A stretch of DNA of 64,000 nucleotides from assembly GCA_017311315.1 (NCBI GenBank), contig CM029671.1, forward strand, positions 22,008,565 through 22,072,564. The letters are read 5' to 3'. The notes under the pieces were generated by a model that saw nothing but the letters and a program-made list of their open reading frames with translations, made no database searches and was not told where the DNA came from. Position 1 is the stretch's first letter. Each line of letters starts with the position of its first letter. A program made the translations under genes and the position numbers. This document shows positions 1-12,745 of the stretch, piece by piece. The DNA comes from Dendrocalamus latiflorus. Taxonomy: Eukaryota; Streptophyta; Magnoliopsida; Poales; Poaceae.

Positions 1-2150
1 CTTAAATATCTGAGCGGATGGTTTGGGGGCTGGTAAGTGGTGCGGTGGGAGCACAAATTGTGGAGTGTGGTAGAACCGCTCAGATAATACTAAGGACTGA
101 ATCTTGTGATGATCTCCTGATGTAAAACAGTACAACCACAAGTCTATAATGGGTACGACCTAGCTGAATAACTTGCAAGGGTTTAGTTCAGATATCACCG
201 AGGAAAGTGGGTGCCATGGTGTACTGGTTTACTCACAGTGAGGCACAGGGTGTACTGTACTCGCACGGCGCAAGAGGGGGCTTCTGACTGTGGTGGTGTA
301 ACCCTTCAGCGGTGAAACCTCAGCGTGGGTGGTGTCTAGCTAGATCGGAGTAAGGTAAAGGCTTTGTGATAAATTATCTGGGTCTCATGCCTAAGGAAGC
401 ATGTTGGCAAAAAGGATAGTTCATCTCTTGTGGTGAAAGTGTACAAACTCTACAGAGTCAAAACTATTCGAATAGCCGTGCCCGCGGTCAAGGGCGGACA
501 TGGGAACTTACTCGAGATAGTTCTATTTAAAAATGTTTGGAAAATGGGAATGAAAAAGTGGAGGGCAGCGGAAAGCCCTGATTTGAGTTGTCCTGGGTGT
601 CGTCCCAGTGGTAAGTTAAGCGGCTATAACGCTGAAAGATGTTATACGGTGTGATGCCGTATATATGGAAAAATTATGGTGATATTAGGCATATGGTGTG
701 ATGCCATATGTATGGAAATTCATGTTAATATTCCTTGAACATTATGTTTTGTTCCAAAGCTGCTAGGTGTTAGGAAATTTTATGTATTGTATTTCAAATA
801 GTGGCATTTCTATTCTTACAAAATAAAATATGGGTGGAATAAACAGGGTCATAAGTAAAGGAGATGGAAGTTTGTGGTAATAACATAAAGATCTTGGTGG
901 ACTCAGGTCGATTATAAAAAGGAAATGATAGTGTGGGATCTGGGAGAAGTAATTTGGTGGAAGCTAAATGAGTATATAGGTTAGATAGATGATTTAAATG
1001 ATTTTTGGAGTATTAGGGATGCAAAGGTAATTACGGGATGACAACACTGATAACTAATATAAATTCTTGGAAGATGATGGCAGTAATGGGATTAACAGGA
1101 TTGGATCAAATACTAGATGGATGAATTGAATTTCTAGGAATATTGGAGGAATGATAACAATTATTGGATTATAATCTTGATCAATGATATTCTGGGTGGA
1201 TGTATCCTAGTGAGTCGTAGACTTAATCGTTGATACTTTTGGTGGATGTATACTAGTGAGTCGTAGACTTGATCATTAATATTCTTGGGGATGTATACTA
1301 GTGAATTAGTTAGAAATATATAGTAGAAAATAAGATTAATTATTGGGAGGACAGATTATGGTTTTAGATCAGTAACAAAGGGATTGAATGATTAGGAAGT
1401 CCCGATCCGAAGGATTTCGGTGGATTTAAAAGCAATTATGTTGGATAGTCATTGGAAGTTAGAAATGAAGAGTTGTTAATTAGCAACAACAAAATTGGAT
1501 TTTCGAATACAAAAGAATATGATCGGTGGATTGAATAGAGAATGACACATGTTGTTTAGAGTTTAGAGAGCACTCAATAAAGGAAGTGTAATCTTACTGG
1601 ATTAAGTCAATTATGGCAATCGCTGTTGGGAGTCTTAGACAGAAGTTAATAAAGAGCGTGAGTCTTTGGTGGATTAAGTCGATGATGTCATTTGCAGTGA
1701 GGAGTCTTTAGGTCACGATAACAACAATATGATATAATAATAGAAATGCTACTAGATGCGTTTATGGCAAATAAAACAACCCGAGCCTCTCCTTTGTTAA
1801 GCTATGCATATTATCTATTTGCATTCTGTGTATTGGCTCGCGGAGCACGGGGTCGGAGTGCTCATGCTCGCTTTTGCGACAAAATTCAGAATCAGGAATC
1901 AAATCACCTCGCCTCAGCAACAAGATTGGACAAGCTGGCCGAGGAGATGAAGATGTCAAGGGCTAGGTCGCGAACCTCCAGTTGGCTGCCTGTGGGCATG
2001 TCCTGAAGGTCCCACCTGTGTGCTTCGTTCTTCCGCTGCTGCAATTTAATGATTTCGGCCTAATCGGCCCATGAGTAAGTCTACTATTATATTTACGCTT
2101 CCGCATGATATGTATTTTGATATTCATTACTGTAACTGTGAGTACTATCT
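1..2150 (+). repeat. LTR-retrotransposon-like sequence, cut by the window edge
   Basis: No gene is recognisable here. The stretch around 440-520 carries an 'attcgaatagccgtgcccgc'-type segment that I recall from LTR or untranslated regions of grass Gypsy elements, followed by AT-rich non-coding sequence with internal tandem repeats. Short reading frames are scattered and unrelated to known proteins. No TG...CA end with a target duplication could be located, because the left boundary lies outside the window. The Gypsy assignment rests on family resemblance only. Confidence 0.35.
1193..1309. repeat. Tandem repeat, ~47 bp x 2.5
   Basis: Three successive units share the core 'ggatgtatactagtgagtcg' (starts near 1193, 1240 and 1286). 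The third is truncated. It lies inside the LTR-like region and has no coding potential. Confidence 0.75.
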
Positions 2151-4045
2151 ACTGATCCAGGGAATAGTGCAGTAATCACAGAGGAATCCAGATGTTAATA
2201 TCTGGTTCCTTACATAATCTTTGACAATCATGCACATATTTAGTTAATAAATGTCATTATGGTTGATATTTATCTTTGTTATCCACTGTATGTACTAGCT
2301 AATCTTGGACTAGTGCGATTTACACAGAGAATCCAGGAGTTGTTGCTCCAGGTCCGACAAGATGCAAGCTCACCTATAGACATGTAGGCACAGGGAGCGG
2401 GAGGCTCATGAGGAGGAGCATAAGAGAAAGTGCAAACTGGCAACCAAGGCTAGGGCCGATGGTGAGGACTACAACGTCGAGCTGGGCCGCAAGGGCAAAC
2501 GACCATGTTCCACGTAGTAGTTCGACCTTCTTCGTCCATATGTTCTATGTATTTCTAATTCTCTAAAAACATGTGTGTATCATCCTTGGTTTGTTAGTTT
2601 GCGTGCCATGTAACCCCCTTATCGAATCAACGGTCGTGTCATTTTTCTTACATCATTTATCCGAAGTTCTCCTCTATGTATGGTTATTTTAGGCACCGTA
2701 GCTAAATATAGCACTAACCTAGACACTTTCCTTCTCTAATTGCGTCTCTCTCTACCATTACAGAGGATCCTAACTGTTGCAAAATCACCCTCGACCGTAC
2801 ATACTAGTTTTAGACAGGGTTGTCCATATCATTACTATTATAAAAGAACGAGTTGATGGTTATATGTAGGGTTGTCCATATCATTACTATTATGAAAGAA
2901 CGAGTTGATGGTTGTACGTCCATTCTCCTCCATTCACTCTATTTCCTTAACTTCTTATCATTTTTCACTTTTTAACCGATCAGAGCAACTCTCTTCTGTA
3001 GCATGTTTCTGTATATATTCAATGAGTTCTGTTGCAACGCGTGTGTACGTAACTAGTTAGTGTTTGGTTTTAACTTATAAATAGTACTAATTTATAGAAA
3101 AAAATTATAGAGAGATACTTATATATAATTTTGGTTGATACAAATAAAATTACTTTATTATATACTATAATCGATTAGTAAATCTCGTCTTAAAAAGATA
3201 TTTTATTTAAAAATAGTTATTATAGGAAAGGTATTTAAACTAGAAGCAGCCACCTTAATCTTCCGTAGGGCTAAAAACTTTCGCACGGCGGAATAATGAC
3301 TATGCCGGATTCCTGTGCGTGGTGAATTTGAGATTGAAGATTGGGATTGGTCCCAGTACCATTGCTGTTCGAGCCGTTCGTTTGTGTCATGATCACGATG
3401 CCACCGCCGGGCCAAGATCGAACGGTGGTACTAGCAGTACGCTAAACACCGCGATGGGGGAGCAGCGACCAGGTACGCCAGGTACAATCATTTCTATCCG
3501 CGACTAAAACAATTGCGAAAATGCCAGGGAGTCGGACGACGAAAATGCCATCTTTACCATCGAGATACACGGCCGCGCGCTGCCACAACCAATCGACGAA
3601 ATCCAGGCATATACAATTCGTGGCAGTCACTGCATGTGGGCCCAGCAACCTGGCTGCCGTTTCACGAGGCAATCGCACAAATAACATTGGAACATAGTTT
3701 TTCAGTATTGCTGTTTCTTGATCATGAGTAGCGTGTCTTACTGCAGGTTCAGGGAAAATATTGCAAAACAGGCGATAGTTACTTCAAATCACATTTTTGC
3801 CATTTTCCCCTGGACATGGTTGAAATTTACTGAGGGATAAGCTCCGGGAATCATGGGGTCAAACACGCATGACGGAGTATTTTGGTGGTAACTTGGGAAA
3901 CCATCAGAGATGGTTAGTGCTACAACCTAATAATTGGGGAGAAAAAGGACAGATCATGTAGCAGGTAGATTGCTGAGTTGAGTAGACCATCTGTGATTTT
4001 CCTCCTGTTTCTTCCCACTCCACCTGCCGCTTCTTCAGCTCTGCA
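2151..4045. other. Intergenic, no gene recognised
   Basis: AT-rich sequence without a convincing gene. A short Arg/Lys-rich open stretch at about 2370-2515 on the plus strand ends in two stops and has no recognisable homology. A 52-bp tandem duplication is listed separately. Small frames at 3.2-3.7 kb lie on both strands and look like chance. Confidence 0.5.
2817..2920. repeat. 52-bp tandem duplication
   Basis: Units 2817-2868 and 2869-2920 both begin 'gggttgtccatatcattact' and differ at only a few positions. This is a recent local duplication in non-coding sequence. Confidence 0.85.
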
Positions 4046-5722
4046 CAAAAATATTTGGGAATTTGGTGTTTCTGCCCCTGTTATCGACTGCAAATGTGAT
4101 TTTACTCCTACTTTTTTAACTTTGTGATTTTACCCTCGCGATTTTGAAATGAAGACTCCGTTTACCCCTGTTTTGTGACACCGTTAAAACTGGAGGATTA
4201 AATGGATAAAAAAAAGAACACACCACGCGAAAAGACAAAAATACCCTTCCTTACCTTATCAGCTCCCACCGACGCCCACGCCCTCGCTCGGTCTCTCGGT
4301 TTGGCCTCCCCACGCGAAAAAGGCTAGGGTTTGCAAGGCGTGCGCGCGGCGAGCTGCAGAGGCGGGCGCGCGGCACCCAGGCGGGCTCGCGGCCGGCACC
4401 CAGGCGGGCTCGCGGCGCGGCGCGCGGCGGCCTCCAGGAGCGGCGCGGCGCGCGGCGGTCTCCAGGAGCGGCGCGGCTCGCGGCCGGCCCCCCAGGCCGA
4501 ATCCCTCGCCCAAGATCTGGTTTCTTGCTCGCGGCGCCTCCGTGTGTTGTTCCCGGGCTTAGCCGCGCTGGCTTGTTCCAGGCTCCGTTTTGGCAGAATT
4601 TGGTTCTTGGCTGCGGCGAAGGTGCCAAGAACTCTGGTTAGGACAGGCGTTTAATGGTTCCTGCATGGTTTGGGTGCGATTTGCGGCGGGTCCTCGCATC
4701 TAGGGTGTCCTTAGTTCGTGTGGTTGGATCGGAAAGGGCCGAAGGGCTTTAAAAAAAAAGATTTTCGTAGTTTTTTTGGTCCATGTCAGGCAGGCTGCAG
4801 AGGAAACGGTGACATGAACTTGGGCGAGAAGTGTTGATCATTTTGCATCGATTGCTTTGCTATATATACATTTCCAATCTGATACCTGTGTGGCTCGTTC
4901 CTATTTTGTTGTGTGAATCGGAAAGCTGTGGCGTTTTTGCCTGGTTTCTTGATCAGATTGGGGCTGGCTGTGAACTTCAACCATGATGCCATGACTCTCC
5001 AAGATCAAGTTTTTTTTTCTTTTCATGTCAACTGCAGTTTTCATGCATTGTGTATCTTGTCTGTACACGTCCAGCAGAGCAGAGGTATGGTTTTGGAGCG
5101 ATTAGCGCTATATGATTAAAGGGCTCCCATTAGCTCGTTTTGGGAGTTTGATTTGTGAAAGGCAATGTCAAATGGTTGAAATTAGTACTCTGCTGTGGGG
5201 AAGACTTTAAAAGGGGCTTAAAATCTCACCCCAAAATGTGTGAACCTTTTTCTTTTGTGACATGTATATGTATGGTATGATATCTCATGGTTATCCGTAA
5301 TCTCTTGATGTTTACATGCAAGTTGTGTGATAAAAAATTGTGTTTCTTTGAATTTTAGCATAAATGCTGTCAAAATTTTGCAAAATTTGATAACTTTTAT
5401 CCACATTTATATTAATAAAACGAATGCATAAATTTGTGTCTAATTCTGATGACAACATCCCTACCAAATATGTCAAAACTTCAATTTCGAAATAGGGGTA
5501 AAATCACACAGTTCTCTAACAAAACAAGGGTAAAATCACATGGGCAAATTTGTCTATTCGTGCAAAAGTTAACACCGTTAACTGGCTTTAACGGAATAGG
5601 GGTAGACTCTCCCATCAGTTCAAAAATACAGGGGTAAAATCACAAAGTTTAAAAAATGAGGGTAAAATCACCATTTCGCTTGAAAATGAGGGCATGAACG
5701 CTTAAGCCCCAAAATATTTTAT
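4046..5722. mobile_element. MULE-like element with ~0.2 kb terminal inverted repeats (Pack-MULE-like)
   Basis: The two ends are imperfect inverted copies. Phrases such as 'gtgattttacccc' and 'aactttgtgattttaccc' at 4090-4170 return in reverse complement at 5490-5680, and the outermost parts read ATATTTGGG on the left and CCCCAAAATAT on the right. The interior (4250-4700) is abruptly GC-rich and resembles a plant 5' UTR or first exon followed by intron-like AT-rich sequence, which is typical of a MULE that has captured a gene fragment. No transposase is present. No 9-10 bp target duplication was found, so the exact ends are uncertain. Confidence 0.5.
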
Positions 5723-8414
5723 TTTACTCATCACAGCAAAGATCCCTTTTCTTCTGACAAAACAAAGCTACTCTGCATTGAGTTTTTCCTGCTACTACTG
5801 CACAGTTTTAAACAGTGTGTGAGGGCATCAGGAGTGTATATATCACAATAAACTTTAAGACAGACCCTACCTAATAGTTAAGACCGACTCGTTATATTTG
5901 AGGCGCTGTAACAAAGGTTCCACTTGACCACACGTGGTAGTTGATAGTTGGCTGGTGGAGGAGAGAGAACAACATGATTAAAAGAAAATTGTATTTTAAT
6001 GCTTGTGGCCAGGTCTTTAGCTTGAGGACCGGTCTCAAGTCTTTTTTTTCTTATAGCCTATTTAAGATCAATCATGTAATGTATAAGATCGATTTTAAAA
6101 TGACTTATAACTCTCTATTTTCATACGCTCCAGATGTCCTTAGTGAAACAAGGTTCAAGACTAAGATGTTACTAGTAGTACGTAGGGCAACGGCTGAGTA
6201 GGTCACAAGGTCATATTCGCCGCTCGACCGTACCAACCTCTTCACGTGAATGGACGCGAACAAAGCCCCAAGTCCAGCGGCATTGGGCTCCGCGGCTCTT
6301 CTGTAACGAGGACAACCCTCCTGTCGGGCCATACAAACCGGACTGATCAATCATGCACTAATTCTACTCCACATATGGCGCTAAGGTCACTATTAAGATT
6401 GTTATTGTGCATGTAAACTTGATTTCTTAAAAAAAATGTAAACCATACTCTCATCTTAGTTGTAACTCGTTACTCATGCATCTTTGCATAGTAAATTACA
6501 GCATCTTTTTTCACAGGATAGGATTCATGTCCCTTGTCTGTAGCTTGCTTGTTCTGCTGTTCTATTCAGGCTTCATCCATCAGCCATGGCATCATAGCCT
6601 TCAGCCCTTCAGCAAAGGAAGTCTAAGAGGCTGGAGGACCGAAAGGCAAGAGAGGGTGAAGGATGAATGGGGCCGCTTAAATTTTTTCTTAAGTATCTTT
6701 GATCCTTAACTCAAATACAAAGTTACTAAGCTTAGGATCAACAGCTAAAATCTCAAATCAACTTGCTCAAGGAAACAAACTTTGCGAATCGCCAAACCCT
6801 TGAGGTCAAGTTGCGTCACAGTCGCCGGTCTAATCTCCTGGCGTTCAGACCGTCTGGTCCAAGCCGGTCTGATCGGCCTTTTAGAGGTTGGATCAGCCTC
6901 TGTCCAAAACAGCTCGACATGACTCAAAAATGGTGCAACTCCGAAAATACAAGTCCAAATATTATGAAATTTTGCACATACCTTGTTTAAGAAATAAGGT
7001 ATCATAAACCTATTCCATCTATGGATAGTAAAAAACCATGTTAAAGTTTAGACCTTTTTCATATTTAAGTAAGATTGCTCTAAAACTGGGCAAAAAATGA
7101 TGAATATGACTTGCTCGTGGGTAGAAAATGGTCTAAATATATTTCTACATGTCACAATAAGTAAGAACAGCAAAAAATCAAGCAAAAATCATCAGATTAA
7201 GAAGTCACTCGCGACGATCAAATCTAAGCAAAATTGGATTTCTTCATGAACTTATCACCCAAGTGGCTGGATAGGTGAAGATTGATTTATGGATGTTATC
7301 TCCATCTCTTGCATGTCCTTGGCACAACAAAATCAAGAAGAAAAGATAGAAGAGCAAAAACCAACCAAGTTAAAAGCAAATCAATTAACCCAAGAGCAAT
7401 ACATGGAGATGAACAAACATTGATATATTGCTACTTGAGAATGAATGTTTTATAACCACTCTACCTGAAGGACAAGAGAACACACCACAACACTTTACTT
7501 CTCTCAAATCCTAACACTGGAACACTTAGTCACAATGAGATGATGGTTGGATGGTTAACTACAAGTTTCCATCCAAACCAGTTAAATAGATAAACTAGCT
7601 AGCCCTATTTAATATTTAGTGGATACGATCCACTTAACACAAATAGAAAAAAATTGATAATCCCTCACACACAGGTTTTAACTCACACATTACACTTATG
7701 CATGCTTTTCAAAGCGCATAAATCCGAATCTGCTAAGTTCTTAGCCTTAAACATTGCGATACTCAAAATCCCCAAAACCAAAAATCCAGCTGAGAGCACT
7801 GCTCAGCCGGTCTGACCAGATGTCCATAGCGGTCAGACTGCTGACACTGACCGGTTTAAACCGGAAATTGCCACCAGTCTGACCACTAGAGAGGACCAGT
7901 CTAACCGTCTCCCTTTGCCAGTCAGACCGGTTTGTCTGCCAGTAATTCTAGATTTTCAATAAAATTACAATTCAAATTTTCAACCTTTCTAATTGATAAT
8001 AATTTATCGCAATATAATTCTGGAACTTCGAGACTAGCTTCGCTTCCCATTGGGCTTTGGCTGTTTGCCACCAAGCCTGCCTTATTCAGTTTTTCTGATG
8101 ACAGAAGTTCGCAGATTTGCGTCTGCTTGTGTGTGCGCATGAGAGAGAGGGGCAAAAAATATGCACATACAGCATTTATATATGGTGACAGCTCTGTGTG
8201 TTGAGTGAAGCTTTTTGCCTCCAAGCCTTTCCCTTCTTGTTTCCTTCACCTGTCTTTACCTGCACCACACACCACCCAAGGACCACATACACTAACACCA
8301 TCCAAAGCCTAGACAATTTCCTCATCTTTTCTTGGAAACAAAAAAAGCCATTTGCATCGATACATTTGAATCCAAATAGGTCGTTACATTCAGGGAGTTC
8401 AGAGAGAGACATGC

Positions 8415-8417
<3 letters not shown>
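5723..8417. other. Intergenic, repeat-derived
   Basis: No gene is supported. From about 6830 to 7945 the sequence repeatedly carries variants of ACCGGTCTGACC and GGTCAGAC, on both strands, at the two edges of a ~1.1 kb AT-rich block. I associate this pattern with grass retroelements but cannot name a family. Confidence 0.4.

Positions 8418-8462
<45 letters not shown>
8418..8462. repeat. (GA)n microsatellite, ~45 bp
   Basis: An uninterrupted GA/AG dinucleotide run of about 22 units. On the minus strand it produces an artificial Ser-Leu run in an otherwise meaningless reading frame. Confidence 0.98.
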
Positions 8463-8464
<2 letters not shown>

Positions 8465-10545
8465 ACAATGCTAATAACAACAGCATGATAATTGATAAGC
8501 GCCACAAATCCTTGTGGGGATTTCCCTTTTTGAGATGTGAGTTGGCTCTTGCCGCTTTGCAGCTTATTTGTTAGACCCTTTTGCTGAGTAAGTTTTCTAT
8601 CCATTATTTTCATTTTATGACTTATGACTTTCTCCGAATAAATAAATAAGATAATTTCTCCGTCGTTTTATTGAAATAGCTTATCGGGATAGTTTTTTGA
8701 ATCTGTTTATCAGCATTTGATCATTCACATAAGCGTTCACGATAAGATCAAAAACCATCAATCATAGCTATAACCTATCGGCCGCAGCCGAAAATAACCT
8801 AGCCGTAGAAGCCACCCCCTCTTTGATCTTCGTGCACTAATACAGTGCTATTATCCGGTGCAAAGCCCTATAGAAAAGGATTGTTAGGACACTGTAATAT
8901 TCTATCACAGGCTGCAGTGCAAACCTGCCTAGCTGCAGCATCAGGCATGTGTGTTTGTTTGTCACCTAGCTGTGGTTTGCTCTGTTTAGTCTTTGTCAAG
9001 GGGCTCCAAACACTTGTCCCTAGCGGCATGGGAAAAAGCAGAGGGCTGGATTATGGGGTTGTTTATGTGTGTGCGCGGTGGAACACATGAGGATGGTGAC
9101 AAGGATGATGCCCGGGCTTTGGAGAAATTTGACGAGCATGTATACTATGTTCAGTGATAAAGGCATCTGTTTTCAGCGTCCAAGAGTGAAGAGTGGTCCA
9201 TGGAAATATCATATGGAATGTATTCCTGTATGGGTTTGGATGTGCATGCTAGTTGCAGTGTTGTTTGATTGTGCATGCTTGCAGTGTTGTTTGATTGGTT
9301 AGACCAATGGCTGTGATTGAGCATTAATCTAGCATGGAAAAAATGGTGCTCCATAGAGCTTCTTACAAGAAAATACAAAGTTCTCGTCTCGATTGGAGAG
9401 ATCTTTTGAACAGCTGATATGCACAAGTTGTTGTAAATTACTAATATCCTGTGGAGTACGAAGTACGAACCATTTTTCATTAGATTTACTGTATCTAATA
9501 AGATCATCTTACTCTGTTATTAGTAGGTAGTAACTAGAATTACTTTTGACACTGATGTTGTAGCAATCACTGGTTGATATCTTCAGTCCCACGCTCCTGT
9601 CTCTCCTCCCTCTTACGTCTACATGGTTAGGATTCTCTGCCGTTGCTCATAAGGAACAGAACAGCGTAGCCGTAGTAGTACCATTCAACCTCTCGGCTTG
9701 AAAAATTCCAGATAGAATGCAGGATATGATGTGCGCACAATTGTCTCGCAACCCAAGAAGATGAATCTTTCGTCTACCTTGTCGACATCAATCACGAGCC
9801 TTTTAAAACAACCCTCACTTTTATTGAACCTAAATCGGTCCATTTAAATTAATAAAAAATAATTAAGCAACAAATGAGATAATTATAATGAACTCAATTA
9901 CATGAATTATCAAATAATGAGGGAATTCGAAAGCCTTTGAATTATACAAGTACACAAACGACAATACTTAGCCCTAATACAAAGGCATGGTTTACATCAT
10001 AAAAGGTTACAAGGTTACAATATTTATCAGAACACATCATACATTTCCAACCGCGTACAACAGACATTTAGTTACATATTGGAAGGGTAAATTGAACTGT
10101 CAATGCCAGTAGGGAGTCCTTCGCACATATGTTGACCATTGCTGCCATTTTTACTTTTCCACTATGTCCTTCGCACAATTGTCGCTCTGTCCGTGTCGTC
10201 CCCCCTCACGCGCTCCCTCGTCCGTACTGATGTCGTTATGTCCGTGTTGTCCACCCTTGCCCGCTCCCTCGTCTCCACATTTGTCTGTAATATTGTTGTA
10301 TTTTAATTTATATTCCTTTGTATGATGTACATTTGTTCAATGCATATCAACCCCTCTAGCTTAATGCACACGACACATTATTTGAACAGTCCACTCAATA
10401 AATAGTAGCCGCAACAATGAGTACACCATTCAGTTACATGCTTTACGAGATTGAATATAACCACAAACTATAGGGGAGAGTACTGTGCTACAAACTTCTC
10501 TGTGCGTGCCTACTGGTAAAAGGTGTCTCGTGGTACTCACATGGA
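8463..10545. other. Intergenic, nothing recognised
   Basis: AT-rich sequence with no coherent coding frame longer than about 118 codons, no matching inverted repeats and no recognisable protein motif on either strand. Confidence 0.5.
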
Positions 10546-10865
10546 GTGTTGCAATGGGGGGCACCTCGGTCGTGGCTGGTCGTCGTTATAGTGGCACACA
10601 CATATGCAGGTAGGGTTCACACAGAAGCATGTGGGATCATAGAAACTTTCTATGTTAATGACTTCCTCGTTGCCCCTCTCGCGCTGCATTTGTTGTCAGA
10701 GGTCATCGTTCTCTTCATTGAGACTGTCAATCCGTGCCTCCATCTCTAAGATTCGCTTCCACAGTGTATCCACGTATCTCACAACATAGCATTCATAGGA
10801 GGATTGATCCAGTGTATGAAGTCACATTTCGCCATCTGCTGGAAAGGAGGGTTAACATAAAAGCT
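10546..10865 (-). pseudogene. Relic resembling a transposon-associated GRF zinc-finger/coiled-coil protein
   Basis: On the minus strand a fragment reading approximately CDFIHWINPP is followed, after a stop and a frame change, by WKRILEMEARIDSLNEENDD, another stop, and a polar segment ending in a Cys-rich piece. The order of a C-x-F-x-W-x-x-P piece and a charged coiled coil recalls the GRF-type zinc-finger proteins common in grass transposon annotations. At least two stops and one frame change mean it cannot encode a product. The family name is inference from the short motif. Confidence 0.35.
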
Positions 10866-12745
10866 CTATTAGTAATAAGAGAAAAAACTATTGGCTAATT
10901 ATATCCCAGAGTTGGGGTATCGGAAGAAATATCATCTGCCATCGAAATGGCCTTCGACGACCTGCACGACCTTGTCCTCCCTATGTCTGCATTTCGATCA
11001 TACCGGTTGAGCTCGCCTGTTTGGCATCAAGCGGTAGTTAGTACCGAAGTCCTTTCTCCTTTACAGGAGAAGGTCTTCCTTTGGTGACCCTGCTCCGACT
11101 GGTCCCTCGTTATCTACCATGCTATGTTACTGTATGACGGAGAGGGTTCTTCTTCCTACAAGAAGCGAAACACAGTTTAGATGAGTTATTGCGAGAGCTT
11201 CGTATTTGTAGCCGAACAAAAAGAGAACCCGGTGTGTTGCCACCAGAAATTACAGATGCATTGTCGACACGTAGTACCGCGGGTGATGGGACGGCATGGT
11301 AAGAGTGACATATATGCGCACGAGGGAGTGGGCGAGGCGGCACGACATGCACAGACTATCATTTGTGCGAGTGAGGGAGGGGGGCGATATGGTCAAGCAT
11401 AAGCACTATTTTTATCAATACCATTCATATACGATTATTTCTATAAATACGCATTAAAAAGATGCTATATATAACAAAAATTCATCTATATGTACGGTGT
11501 CTATTCTTTTCCGCTACATACTCAAGCTGTCTTCCGAAGTTCCTTCCGCTGTAAATACATGGCCACCGGTGGCAATCTGTGGATTCTGTGCCAAACATTT
11601 TTTGATGGCCGCAATACCTAACTTGTAAGGCTGGCCCAAATTAATGGCCGAATAGAGATGGCAAAACCCAGCTTTCCTGCCCGACGGCGACGACCAAGAC
11701 TGTTAAGTCTGCAAGAGCACGAGTTGGTACCGAAATCGTGCAGCTGTCTCCATTGTGGTGGTGGATCCTACTCCTACAGCCCTTTTAGCAGGTCACCTTT
11801 TCTCAGGTCTCTGCTCAAGCCCACCGGCGATCTGCAGGCACCAATGTTCTACGGATTGATCTTCATGCCGTCTCCTTTCGCCACCGTTTGGTGAAGAACG
11901 TCCAGTGCGTACTGAATGTTCTATGGGTTGATACTACTACTACTACTCTAGTGGTCTGTATTGCCTGACTTCAGCTAGCACCGTGGAGCGGCTCGACACG
12001 GCGGTCGCCGAGCCCTGGGAAGCAGCCGTGACGGTGTGCCACAACTAGCCAACGCCGCGGCCAAGCACCGCGTCCCGACGCCGTACAACCGCGATGATCT
12101 CTTCTCGCACGACACCTCACCCGCCGCTTGAGACCGTTAGTAGCACGACCGCAGACCATGCATTGCTCTCATTGCTCGCCGAATGCCGAGAGCACCGTCT
12201 CGCGAGCCCTTGTGCGGCCGAGGGCGCCGGCGCAGCCGCCCGGGGGAGCGTTATGATGATGCACGGCACGCACCCGTGGCCATGGGTGACACCGCCAAAC
12301 CATTTTAGGGAAGGAATCCGCTCCATGGCCGGGTCCTGTTCCTAATTGGTTGACGGCGGTAAACGCCCCAAAAGTCCGGAACCGGCGAACCCACGTGTGG
12401 TCCGTTGGTTAGAGCATTGTGCTCGCTGGCTGCCCGCCTGCTTCCGAGCTTGGTTTCGGCGTCGGCGCTCACCAAAAATAAATCAGGTACGCACATGTGT
12501 ATGTGTTAAATGAAACAGCGTGTTCTTGAAGCCGTTCAATCTTCGATTAATTCTCTAGCGTGTATAGGGGACACACGTATGTATACGTGTGGTGTGTGAG
12601 GTTATGTGCGTCCATCTTATACCTATATCAAAAAGTCCAGAACTGCCCAGAATCTTGCATTCAAATTTTGAATTGCAATCAAGCTGGCCCAAAACAGTCA
12701 AACCGCTCAAACTTAAATTTAAGTAATTCAAACCAGCTTGGGGAA
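10866..12745. other. Intergenic, nothing recognised
   Basis: Mixed sequence; 11.95-12.3 kb is GC-rich with overlapping frames on both strands but no recognisable domain. A tRNA-like A-box occurs near 12,398-12,415 and is discussed among rejected items. Confidence 0.45.

Noticed and set aside
12395..12475. tRNA- or SINE-like segment (CCGTTGGTTAGAGC A-box)
   Set aside because: The A-box is convincing, but the B-box is degenerate and no cloverleaf closes, so it is not a tRNA gene and the SINE call is too weak to list.
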